From assembly GCA_026391075.1 (NCBI GenBank), contig JAPLES010000020.1, forward strand, positions 1-64,000: 64,000 nt of DNA. The letters are read 5' to 3'. This document shows positions 9,537-18,059 of this stretch, piece by piece. This stretch comes from Bacteroidota bacterium (GTDB lineage Bacteria > Bacteroidota > Bacteroidia > Chitinophagales > LD1). A program made the position numbers and the translations under genes. The notes beneath the pieces are model-generated. The model was not told the DNA's origin. It saw only the letters and a program-made list of their open reading frames with translations, and searched no databases. Within the stretch, counting starts at the first letter, position 1. Each line of letters begins with the position of its first letter.

Positions 9537-10184
9537 ATGCAACAAACACACATTTTTCGCCAGCGGTTTCGCGAGGAGTTTATTACTAAGAACTACTCGG
9601 GCAAACTGCATTTTGTTTTCATTACGCTTTGGTGCGCGGCAGGCATTGGCGTTTGTGTTTTCAATATTCATGTACCCACCTGGAAACAACTGCTCGTTAT
9701 TCCGCTTACTTTTCTTTACACCAATCTGTTTGAATATTTCGGGCATAGGTATCCTATGCACCATCGCTACCAACCGCTCAAGGCGGTTTTCAAACGCCAT
9801 ACCTTACAGCATCATCATTTTTTCACGAACGAAAACATGAACTGCGACAACATCAACGATTTTAAAATCATTCTCTTTCCTCCGGTGCTGCTCATTTTCT
9901 TTTCGTTGTTTTTTGTGGCGCCTGTTTTTGCATTGGTCTATCATTTCTTTTCGCTCAATGCCGCTTTGATTTATGTGGCTACCACACTCGCTTACTATCT
10001 CAATTACGAATGGCTTCACCTCGCTTATCACTTACCCGAAACAAATTTCATTTACAAAATTCCGTTTTTGAAAACGCTGCGAAAGCTGCACCACGAGCAT
10101 CACAACCTGAAAGAAATGGACAAATACAATTTCAATATTTCGTATCCCGTTTTCGATTTTGTGTTTGGCACGTTGAGGAAATAA
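9537..10184 (+). CDS. Fatty acid hydroxylase / sterol desaturase superfamily protein
   Basis: 215-residue membrane protein with the His clusters of the di-iron hydroxylase superfamily: HRYPMHH, HTLQHHHFF, HLAYH and HHEHHN. Several hydrophobic segments lie between them. Such enzymes oxidise lipid chains (sterols, carotenoids, fatty acids, sphingolipids) using oxygen at the membrane; the substrate cannot be told. It is monocistronic. Identical REP-like arms lie 43 bases before and about 85 bases after the gene, so it may have been carried or mobilised with the repeats. Confidence 0.85.
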   Translation: MQQTHIFRQRFREEFITKNYSGKLHFVFITLWCAAGIGVCVFNIHVPTWKQLLVIPLTFLYTNLFEYFGHRYPMHHRYQPLKAVFKRHTLQHHHFFTNENMNCDNINDFKIILFPPVLLIFFSLFFVAPVFALVYHFFSLNAALIYVATTLAYYLNYEWLHLAYHLPETNFIYKIPFLKTLRKLHHEHHNLKEMDKYNFNISYPVFDFVFGTLRK

Positions 10185-10240
10185 AAAACCGCCACCGAAC
10201 ATCTTCAGCAGCGGCTAACTGAACTCAAAAAAACTGGGTT

Positions 10241-10290
10241 TGCCATCCTGACCTTGTCGAACGATGCGCTTCGACAAGCTCAGGATGACA
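10241..10290. repeat. REP-like palindromic repeat, both arms
   Basis: Arms at 10241-10260 and 10269-10290 form an imperfect inverted repeat of the same family as 9056-9107. It lies between the convergent hydroxylase and T9SS protein genes and could act as a bidirectional transcript end. Confidence 0.8.
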
Positions 10291-10294
10291 AACT

Positions 10295-12823
10295 TTAATT
10301 CACTACCACCAGTTTCTTGGTAACCCTGCTTTTTTCATTCACGAGCATGCTACACAAATAAATTCCCGATGAAAGCGAATTTGAATTGGCTGGCAACGAA
10401 TAATTTCCGGCTTCATATTTTTGGTTGCAAACAGTTTGCAGCAGATGCCCGCTTAAATCATACAATTCAATTTTTACGAGCGCAGCTTTTTCGGTTTCAA
10501 AACTCACCGCAATTTCATTTCCCGATTTTATAAGAGGGAAATTGCTGAGAGCAAAATTAGTTTCAACAGCAGTTGCAGTCACAGCCGAAGGATCTTCACC
10601 TGTAATTTCTCTTCGCCAAATTCCTCTACCATAACTCGAAGCTTCTAAAAACATTTTACCGCTAGTGGCACTACTATCCACCACTTCAAGCCCTGAAATA
10701 TCCATACCGCTGGGCCAACCATTAACCCAATGTGTCCAAACATTTGTTCCCACAATAGTTCTAAACACACCAAAGCGATAAGTGCCAACGAAAACTTCAT
10801 TCGGATTGTAAGGATTATTTGCCAAACAATTGATGCGCATACCTCGCGGTAGATTTCCGGTAATGTCAATCCAGTCGGTAACTCCTATATCGTTGTTCAT
10901 ATACACTTTGCCTGCTGAATCACCGGAAACAGTAAACGCGTAAGAAATGTCGTTGTTGAAATAGGCTGTAGCTACACCGTATTGCTCTGTGTTATCAAAA
11001 GGCAGGTTGTGAGATATGTTATACCAAAAAGTATTGGTGCGGTCGCAGATATAAATTTTTTCGGTGCTGGCAGCGGGCATGCTCACCAAAATATTTTGTA
11101 AATCATCAGTTGTGTTTCTATTGCCTAAAGCATAATGCCAAATGTCATTAGTAAATTCATTTCCGGTGTTTACAGCCGACCAATTGTATAAACTATCACG
11201 CTTAAAAAGTTGTTTGAATCCTTTTACATAAGCTCCGTTTTTGGCGGGTGAAGAACCCGAAGTACCTCGTTCATATTTTGGTAAGTACCAACCCGAAGGT
11301 GTAATACCAGGTATACTTGTACCAGTCCACGAATTTCCACCGTTGAACGAATGTTCAAGTAAATCGTTGTAGTGTGTCATTACATCCTGCTCATAAGCAG
11401 GATTAATTCCGCACGAAAATCCATCGCCTCCAATATTCCACATCCAAATCCATTTTCCTCCTGAAAACTTATGCGTAACCGTTCCATTATCCTGCAAAGA
11501 GCCAATGATAGCCTGCGGGTAATAATCGCATAAGTCGTAACTGTAAAACTGCGCAACAGGTAAGTGATTAAGCGAGCTGTTCATGGTGGCTCCGTTATCG
11601 TACGACACAAACAATCCTCCATCGTTAGCATCGAGCAAACTGCCATCGCTTTGCCAGGCAAAACCATGATGGTCATGATGTCCGTCAGCCCCTTGTCCTT
11701 CGTAAAAATCTGTTCCGTTTACGCTGCGCGAAACATCACCGGCACCAATAATAACCATGTTTGCATCGGTTGGATTTATAGTAATACAGTTGTTGTAGTA
11801 GCCTTGATTCCAGTGAATAGAAAATGTATCTACCTTACCTTGAAAATTAGTAATGTGGCAGCGGTTCCAGCTTCCTCCCCAATCAATTGATTTGTAAATC
11901 TGCGTTTCATTTAATCCGGTGATAATACATGTGAAAAGAATATTTGGCGAAGAAGGTGCCACCGCTAAACAAGTATGTCCAAATCCAATTGGTGGAGAGC
12001 TGAGATAATTAAAACTGGTACCTGCATCGGTTGAAAGAAAAAACCCTCCGCCAATTCTGCATGCATAAACTGTATCGGGATGCTGCGGATTAAAAGCAAA
12101 GTCGGTAACATCGCCACTTAGTCTTGAATTCCACGTGTATCCCCCATCGGTTGAGCGAAATAAGCCACTTGATGATGCGGCAAAAACAGTATCAGGATGT
12201 TCGGGGTTGAATAAAACCTTATGATAACATAATGGAACCGGATACGAGGTATTTGTTTGCTCCCAATGAAGTCCGCCATCGTAGGTTATAAATAGCCCAA
12301 CACCGGCATTCGCCCCGGGCTCTCCGGTGCCGGCAATCATAGTATCCAAATATCCGGGATAAATATCGAAAGCAGGAACATCGCCAATAGGTAAATCTCC
12401 TTGCAGCGATTCAGCAATAATTTGTCCGTTTACATTCTTCATATTCCACAAACCACCGGTAGCTGTACTTACACGAATACCCAGGTCTTCCGGATTTTGA
12501 GGGTTGAACGCTTGAACACAACGTGCCCGCCCGCAAAAATTTACATTGCTGGTTACAATCATCGTATCGGGTCCAATAAACTCCCAACTGTTTACAGAGC
12601 GATCATGTTTATCGGTGGGCATTTGTTCCACCTGATGCAAAACAGAATAAAACTGAGGTGCCGAGAATTGAAAGTTTTCGTCAGGAAAACGCGCGTGACT
12701 TTCACCTTGTTCACCTGCTCCTTCATTTTCCGTTTCATCTCTCTCTGTCATTAAACCGTTTTTAAGAAAGTTGCTGCTCGCTACTACTATAAAAAGCAGA
12801 AACAGGAATAGATACTTTTTCAT
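10295..12823 (-). CDS. Secreted beta-propeller protein with T9SS sorting domain
   Basis: About 842 residues from ATG 12823, where MKKYLFLFLLFIVVASS gives a signal peptide; the frame extends to 12874 without good reason. The body is rich in BNR/sortilin-type propeller repeats (for example VFAASSSGLFRSTDGGYTWNS). It ends in a type A T9SS sorting domain (about 760-842: SNFPLIKSGNEIAV, YDLSGHLLQT, SLSSGIYLCSM, TKKLVVVN). It should be exported by Sec, sent across the outer membrane by T9SS and attached or released. Similar propellers occur in adhesins and glycan-acting proteins, but no catalytic residues can be assigned. It is related in plan to the protein at 36135-39269. Confidence 0.88.
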   Translation of the reverse strand: MKKYLFLFLLFIVVASSNFLKNGLMTERDETENEGAGEQGESHARFPDENFQFSAPQFYSVLHQVEQMPTDKHDRSVNSWEFIGPDTMIVTSNVNFCGRARCVQAFNPQNPEDLGIRVSTATGGLWNMKNVNGQIIAESLQGDLPIGDVPAFDIYPGYLDTMIAGTGEPGANAGVGLFITYDGGLHWEQTNTSYPVPLCYHKVLFNPEHPDTVFAASSSGLFRSTDGGYTWNSRLSGDVTDFAFNPQHPDTVYACRIGGGFFLSTDAGTSFNYLSSPPIGFGHTCLAVAPSSPNILFTCIITGLNETQIYKSIDWGGSWNRCHITNFQGKVDTFSIHWNQGYYNNCITINPTDANMVIIGAGDVSRSVNGTDFYEGQGADGHHDHHGFAWQSDGSLLDANDGGLFVSYDNGATMNSSLNHLPVAQFYSYDLCDYYPQAIIGSLQDNGTVTHKFSGGKWIWMWNIGGDGFSCGINPAYEQDVMTHYNDLLEHSFNGGNSWTGTSIPGITPSGWYLPKYERGTSGSSPAKNGAYVKGFKQLFKRDSLYNWSAVNTGNEFTNDIWHYALGNRNTTDDLQNILVSMPAASTEKIYICDRTNTFWYNISHNLPFDNTEQYGVATAYFNNDISYAFTVSGDSAGKVYMNNDIGVTDWIDITGNLPRGMRINCLANNPYNPNEVFVGTYRFGVFRTIVGTNVWTHWVNGWPSGMDISGLEVVDSSATSGKMFLEASSYGRGIWRREITGEDPSAVTATAVETNFALSNFPLIKSGNEIAVSFETEKAALVKIELYDLSGHLLQTVCNQKYEAGNYSLPANSNSLSSGIYLCSMLVNEKSRVTKKLVVVN

Positions 12824-12932
12824 GATTTTGAATTTAGTTGAAACAAATGTGCTCTTGTTGCAAAAGACACACAAGGGAAAAATTTTGAGTTTTTAGTTTT
12901 CGGAATTGGTGCAGCGTTATATCTTGCGAACA

Positions 12933-14432
12933 ATGGACGCTCTACACGAACTCATTAAATCGCTTTCACCTTCCGAAAAGGGCTACTTCAAAAAATCGGC
13001 TTCGCGGTTTGAAGGTGCTGATGGAAATAATTATTTGAAGCTGTTCAATGCCATTGATGCACAAGCTGAATACGATGAAGCTACATTGAAGAAGAGTTTT
13101 AAAGGCGAAAAATTTTTGAAACAGTTTGCTGTAGCTAAAAACTATTTGTATGAAAGCATTTTAAAATCGCTCACTGCTTACCATGCTGAAGAACATATTG
13201 AAGCAAAAGTTTTTGCGCTCATTTTACAAACGCAGATTCTGATTGACAAAGGACTTTACCGGCAGGCGTTTAAAATTCTAACGAAAGGAATTTCTATTGC
13301 CGATGAACATGAGTTATTCGGATTACGCTTTCAACTGCATTTGCTCGAACGCAAGATTTATTTGTTGCAACCTTTCGACAAGGAAGCGCATTATCCTATT
13401 GCTACTTTAATTGAAACCAACAACAACACTTCGAAACTCCTCAGCAACTATTCTAAATTTCTCGAGCTTCATTATCAGCAGCGCGCACTCATTAGCGAAT
13501 CATACATTGTAAAAGACAGTAAGCGCAAAGACGCTCATCAAAAAATTTACGAGGAAAGCGAAAAACAAAACAGCACATCACTGATTGCAAAAATTATTCA
13601 AACTGATATACGCATCAATTATTTTTCATCAAAAGCCGATTATGCAAATTCCTATAAACAGATAGAAGAGTCGTTGCGGCTGGTAAAAAAACATCCTTAC
13701 TTCAATCAATACGAGCAAATTTCTTCTGTTATTCTTTACGACCTTTTACTGACCGATGCATTGCGCACCGGCAATTTGAAAGCATTTGAAAAGCATTTGA
13801 AGGATTTTAAAAAACTTGAAATAAAAACCGAACCGGTAAAAATTTCAGCCCATTTAAGTTATGCGCGTTTTGCTTTAGTGTATTACGATTATAAAAACGA
13901 CAAGCCGCAATTGATGAAGCTGGTCGATGAAACCGAGAGTGCCATAAAAACTTACGGAGCAAAAATCAGAAAGGATTTACACCTCGGTGTTATCATTGCT
14001 TTTACTTCGGGTTTATTAGAGTATGGTGAATACAACCGTGTGCTAGACTGGATTGAACTATATACAAAATATCCCAAAATTGACCGTCATTACGATTTTC
14101 AAGGAGTGCTGCTGCTGTTTCAATTGATGGCGCATTATGAGTTGAATAATTTAGAATTCGTGCACAACATTCTCGAGAACGTTGAATATTTTTTAAAGAA
14201 GAACAAACAGAAATCGAAGTTTGAAGAAATAGTTTTGCGAGCTTTCAAAAACCTTTGTGTGATTACCGAAAAAGAAAAGCTATATAAAAATCTGAAAAGT
14301 TATCTCGAAGAAATCAATCTCTATCTGCAATCAGATTCAGCGGTTCACAACAATGTAGCGTTACCGATTTTTGAAGCGTTCATAAAAAGTAAACTGGAGA
14401 GAAAAGCGTATCATGTTTTTTTGAGGAAATAA
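12933..14432 (+). CDS. Helical-repeat protein of unknown function
   Basis: 499 residues, largely helical by composition (Leu, Lys, Glu rich), with TPR-like helix pairs throughout. It has no signal peptide or membrane segment, so it is probably cytoplasmic. The N-terminal MDALHELIKSLSPSEKGYFKKSA is typical of a Bacteroidota family of uncharacterised proteins. The frame opens at 12906, but ATG 12933 fits the family start. It is convergent with the GH92 gene and shares its terminator. A scaffold or protein-binding role is only an inference from the repeat fold. Confidence 0.75.
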   Translation: MDALHELIKSLSPSEKGYFKKSASRFEGADGNNYLKLFNAIDAQAEYDEATLKKSFKGEKFLKQFAVAKNYLYESILKSLTAYHAEEHIEAKVFALILQTQILIDKGLYRQAFKILTKGISIADEHELFGLRFQLHLLERKIYLLQPFDKEAHYPIATLIETNNNTSKLLSNYSKFLELHYQQRALISESYIVKDSKRKDAHQKIYEESEKQNSTSLIAKIIQTDIRINYFSSKADYANSYKQIEESLRLVKKHPYFNQYEQISSVILYDLLLTDALRTGNLKAFEKHLKDFKKLEIKTEPVKISAHLSYARFALVYYDYKNDKPQLMKLVDETESAIKTYGAKIRKDLHLGVIIAFTSGLLEYGEYNRVLDWIELYTKYPKIDRHYDFQGVLLLFQLMAHYELNNLEFVHNILENVEYFLKKNKQKSKFEEIVLRAFKNLCVITEKEKLYKNLKSYLEEINLYLQSDSAVHNNVALPIFEAFIKSKLERKAYHVFLRK

Positions 14433-14452
14433 ATTCGTCATAACTTTTTCGC

Positions 14453-14491
14453 AATAGAAGTTCCACTTTTTGAAAAAGTGGAACTTCTATT
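14453..14491. terminator. Bidirectional terminator between convergent genes
   Basis: Perfect 18 bp inverted repeat (14453-14470 and 14474-14491) around a 3-base loop. The stem contains GAAGTTCCACTTTT. It lies between the helical-repeat gene and the GH92 gene and overlaps the first base of the GH92 stop codon, so it can end transcripts from both sides. Confidence 0.85.
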
Positions 14492-16683
14492 CAGTTTTTC
14501 TTCGGCTTCCCTCCCATTTCAAACTCCAGCTTTCCTCCGTTTATAATATCGGCATGATGTAGAAACGGCTCCATCAGAACTTTTCCGTTGAGCGAAACAG
14601 ATTGGATGTAAATGTTCTTCTTCGAAACATTGTGCGCTGTTATTTCAAACTTCTTTTCGCCAAAATGAATACTTGCCTTTGGAAATAGTGGAGTGCCGAT
14701 AGCATAAACATCGGTGCCCGGAGTTACCGGATAAAAACCAAGTGCGCTGAAAATATACCAGGCACTCATTTGTCCGCAGTCATCATCACCGGTTAACCCG
14801 TGCGGACGATTGTGATATTTAATGGTGCGGTAATGCGCTACCTTTTTTTGTGTGCGCCACGCGGCATCGGCATAATCATATAAATAGGTGTAGTGATGCC
14901 CGGGTTCGTTCTCGTGCCAGTAACGCAGCCAATGAAAATTTTTGTTCAGCCGCTTCACAAAAATTTCTTTGCTGCCAAGTAGTTTTATCAATCCCGGAAT
15001 ATCCTGCTGCACGGCAAAAAGATAAGTCCATGATCCGCCTTCGGTAAAACCTGTTCGAGTGTTTTTATTCCATGCGCCATCCGAATTTTTAGGAGCCATA
15101 AATCCTGTGGCAGGATTATAAACGTTCACATAATTCTTGCTGCGCTTCAACAGCATTTCATAATCATCATTGTGCCCTGCGGCTTTAGCCACTTGCGCCA
15201 CACAAAAATCATCATAAGCACCTTCAAGTGTATTCGATACTGATTCATTGGTTTTGTCAGCGGGCACATAACCCAGTTTCATGTACCAACTCAAACCTGC
15301 GCGCGCTTCTACAGCAGTCCAAAGCGCGCGGTCGGCCCAACGATTAGTGCTGTCACCTTTGCTAGGTACCATCGCATCTTTCATACAAGCGCGATACGCT
15401 TTTTCTAAATCAAAACCCTTCACTCCTTTCACTACTGCATCAGCCACCATTGCATCGGCATGTGTGCCAATCATAATTCCCGTGTAAGTAGGGTTAGGCC
15501 ACTTGGGCATATAACCACCCTGCTCATACATTTGCACGAGACTCTGCACCATGCCCGCCACATGTTCAGGTGCAACAAGCGTTAGCAATGGATGCTGCGC
15601 TCGATACGTATCCCACAACGAGTAATCATTGTAACTCACTCCGCTGTGAATGGTATCGTCAAACGCGCTGTAGTATTTTCCGTATTCTGAAAACTGGCGC
15701 GGAAACAAAAGCGAATGATACATGGCGGAATAAAAAATGCCTTGCTGTTTTTTGCTCACTCCCTCAACTTCAATGCGACTTAAATATTTGTTCCACTCCT
15801 GTTGCGTTTCATTTTTAATCTGCTCGAAACTTTTGTCTGAAACTTCCTTTTGCATATTCTCTTTCGCCTGCTCTATGCTGATAAAAGAAGTAGCCACTTT
15901 TGCCTGAACAGATTTTGTTCCCACTTTAAAACTAACCCATGCACCGCAAGCGTTAGCGAGTTGTTCTGTACTGTCGAATTTTAATTCATCGCCTTTCCAA
16001 ACTCCATACGTTTCAAAGGCTTCATCAAACTGTATTACAAAATATCCTTTGAAATGCGGAAGCTGTGGACCAAGATGTGCGGATTGTCTATCTGCATTCC
16101 AACCAATGATTTGATTTTTATCGGGAATAATTTTTATCCAGCCATTGCTATCGGGCAATTGGCTCGCCTCCATAAACACCAAAGGATTTTCTTTTCCTTC
16201 AAATTCAAAATGCAAAACCCCGCAACGTGCCGTTGCCGTCATTTCTGTTTTTATTTTTTGAAATTGTTGTGTGCTAAGTTTTACCGAGTAGTAATAGGGC
16301 TTTGAAATTTCATTATGATGAGTGAAGTGCAATTTCTGTTTCAGCAATTTCAAACTCACCTTTCCTACCGATGGCTTCAAGGTCACATAGCCGTAATCAC
16401 CCATCCACATGGCAGGTTTATGCGTTCCGCGAAAACCGGTGATAGTTCTGTCGTAATACTGATAATTAGGAATATGAATAATGCTGTTACGTGTGCAGGC
16501 AGTCCAGTGGGTCATACCGAATGGCGGTGTTACAAAAGGAGTTGTTCTGCCATAAAACCAAACGCCTTTTGTGCCAACAAGCGGATTAGCTAAATCTGAA
16601 ACTGAAGTGGATTGTGCAAAAGAAAAAGGGATAGAAAAAAAACAGAAAATAAAAGTGAAACAGCGAAAGCAAATTCTGTTCAT
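14491..16683 (-). CDS. GH92 family alpha-mannosidase, secreted
   Basis: 730 residues from ATG 16683; an in-frame GTG one codon earlier is less likely. It has a signal peptide (FIFCFFSIPFSFAQ), an N-terminal beta-sandwich region with GTKGVWFYGRTTPFVTPPFGM, and the (alpha/alpha)6 catalytic domain. The family hallmark GLTGDDDCGQMSAWYIFSALGFYPV is near residue 640. GH92 enzymes are calcium-dependent inverting alpha-mannosidases that trim mannose from glycans such as eukaryotic N-glycans. The start overlaps the stop of the CNNM gene (TGATG). No sugar transporter is adjacent, so it may work with other loci. Confidence 0.93.
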   Translation of the reverse strand: MNRICFRCFTFIFCFFSIPFSFAQSTSVSDLANPLVGTKGVWFYGRTTPFVTPPFGMTHWTACTRNSIIHIPNYQYYDRTITGFRGTHKPAMWMGDYGYVTLKPSVGKVSLKLLKQKLHFTHHNEISKPYYYSVKLSTQQFQKIKTEMTATARCGVLHFEFEGKENPLVFMEASQLPDSNGWIKIIPDKNQIIGWNADRQSAHLGPQLPHFKGYFVIQFDEAFETYGVWKGDELKFDSTEQLANACGAWVSFKVGTKSVQAKVATSFISIEQAKENMQKEVSDKSFEQIKNETQQEWNKYLSRIEVEGVSKKQQGIFYSAMYHSLLFPRQFSEYGKYYSAFDDTIHSGVSYNDYSLWDTYRAQHPLLTLVAPEHVAGMVQSLVQMYEQGGYMPKWPNPTYTGIMIGTHADAMVADAVVKGVKGFDLEKAYRACMKDAMVPSKGDSTNRWADRALWTAVEARAGLSWYMKLGYVPADKTNESVSNTLEGAYDDFCVAQVAKAAGHNDDYEMLLKRSKNYVNVYNPATGFMAPKNSDGAWNKNTRTGFTEGGSWTYLFAVQQDIPGLIKLLGSKEIFVKRLNKNFHWLRYWHENEPGHHYTYLYDYADAAWRTQKKVAHYRTIKYHNRPHGLTGDDDCGQMSAWYIFSALGFYPVTPGTDVYAIGTPLFPKASIHFGEKKFEITAHNVSKKNIYIQSVSLNGKVLMEPFLHHADIINGGKLEFEMGGKPKKN

Positions 16684-17948
16684 CACTCTTCTGCTTTCAA
16701 TTGAACGTTTACTAATTCAATACGTTTATCGCTGGCGCGCAGAATTTTTAAATGAAAATGATCTAAATCAATTTTGGTTCCCGGCTCAGGAATATCTTCA
16801 AACACACTGATGATATAACCCGACAGCGTGGTGTATTCTCCTTCAGGAATTCCAAGATCGTATTCGTTGTTCAGATAATCTACTTCTAATCGTCCTGCAA
16901 AAACAAATTCCGTTTCCGAAATTTTTTTCTCGGTCATGTCTTCCTCATCGTGTTCATCGGCTATCTCCCCAAATATTTCTTCCATTAAATCTTCGAGCGT
17001 AATAATGCCCGCAGTGCCACCGTATTCATCTACCACCCAGGCAATATTTTTTCGCTCGCGAATAAACTGCAACATCAAATCGCGTGCTGTCATACTTTCA
17101 GGCACAACCATTAGGGGACGAATAATCTGTTTGACAGAATCAAAACTTTTGAGCAAATCGAAATGATGAATGTAGCCAAGGAGTTTGTCCATAGTTTCAT
17201 CATACACAATCAAGCGCGAGAGTTTCGTTTCAATAAACTTCTTCTTCAAATCTTCTTTACTATCTAAAAAATCAATGCCTACAATTTCTGGACGCGGCAC
17301 CATGCAGCTTCGCACTTTTACATCTTTCAGGTAAAGTGCTTTTTCGAAAATTTCAGAATTTAAATGGTCGGCTTCGTCCTTGCCGCCTTCATCAGTTACG
17401 GCAGTTTCTTTCACCAAGTATTCCAAATCTTCTTTGGTAAATGACTGACGACCTTCCAACAATTCGGTGCGGGTAATTTTTGTAATCAACCAACGCGAAA
17501 TATTGTGAAACAATTTCGACAGTGGTTGAAGCGGGAGATAGAAAAGATATTTAGCAGGGTATGCAAGCAACAATAAAGTTTGGTCAGCGTTTACGCGAAA
17601 CAAAATTTTAGGAAGCAGCTCGCCAAAAATCAAAATAAAAAATGTGGTAAACACTGTTTGCACCAAGAGCAATTTGATTTCACCCGAAGGCAAAAACGGA
17701 AAATGTTCGTGTGTGAAATAGTTGGCGTTTACGCTGCCAAAAAGTACGAGTGAAATATTTAACCCAATCAGCATAGTGCTGATAAACTGCGAAGGATGGT
17801 CATTGAAGTCGGCAATGATACGCGCAGCCGATGAGCCTTTTTCTTTTAGCAATTCAATACGCAGCTTATTGGCAGAAACAAAAGCAATTTCGATTCCTGA
17901 AAAAAAGGCAATAAGAAGAAGCGCAATAAACAGAACGAAGATTTCCAT
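16683..17948 (-). CDS. CNNM/CBS/CorC_HlyC domain membrane protein (hemolysin family)
   Basis: 421 residues: a CNNM transmembrane domain (about 1-185, with FSGIEIAFVSANKLRIELLKEKG and IFGELLPKILF), a pair of CBS domains (about 205-325, MVPRPEIVGID, then VVDEYGGTAGIITLEDLMEEI) and a C-terminal CorC_HlyC domain. The family handles magnesium or cobalt export or regulation. In gliding Bacteroidota the paralogue GldE has this architecture and works with GldD, but no gliding gene lies next to it, so GldE is not claimed. It overlaps the start of the GH92 gene. Confidence 0.9.
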   Translation of the reverse strand: MEIFVLFIALLLIAFFSGIEIAFVSANKLRIELLKEKGSSAARIIADFNDHPSQFISTMLIGLNISLVLFGSVNANYFTHEHFPFLPSGEIKLLLVQTVFTTFFILIFGELLPKILFRVNADQTLLLLAYPAKYLFYLPLQPLSKLFHNISRWLITKITRTELLEGRQSFTKEDLEYLVKETAVTDEGGKDEADHLNSEIFEKALYLKDVKVRSCMVPRPEIVGIDFLDSKEDLKKKFIETKLSRLIVYDETMDKLLGYIHHFDLLKSFDSVKQIIRPLMVVPESMTARDLMLQFIRERKNIAWVVDEYGGTAGIITLEDLMEEIFGEIADEHDEEDMTEKKISETEFVFAGRLEVDYLNNEYDLGIPEGEYTTLSGYIISVFEDIPEPGTKIDLDHFHLKILRASDKRIELVNVQLKAEE

Positions 17949-18020
17949 TGGTTACGGAAAGTATAAAAAGATTGTCATGTGCTTAAATTCTATTGACACA
18001 AACAAGAGTTGTTTGTATTG

Positions 18021-18055
18021 TCTATGGTCTGTTGTCTAATGTCTGCGGTCTGTAT
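18021..18055. repeat. Heptad array (5 x 7 bp) beyond bamA
   Basis: Five consecutive 7-base units of the form TCTnnnn (first units TCTATGG TCTGTTG), between bamA and the CNNM gene. The same units, reverse complemented, occur inside the DUF6089 gene at 22475-22509. Confidence 0.75.
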
Positions 18056-18059
18056 TTCA

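Noticed and set aside
9056-10290. Complete insertion sequence or transposon
   Set aside because: No transposase is present, and the repeats are short palindromes rather than terminal repeats with target duplications.
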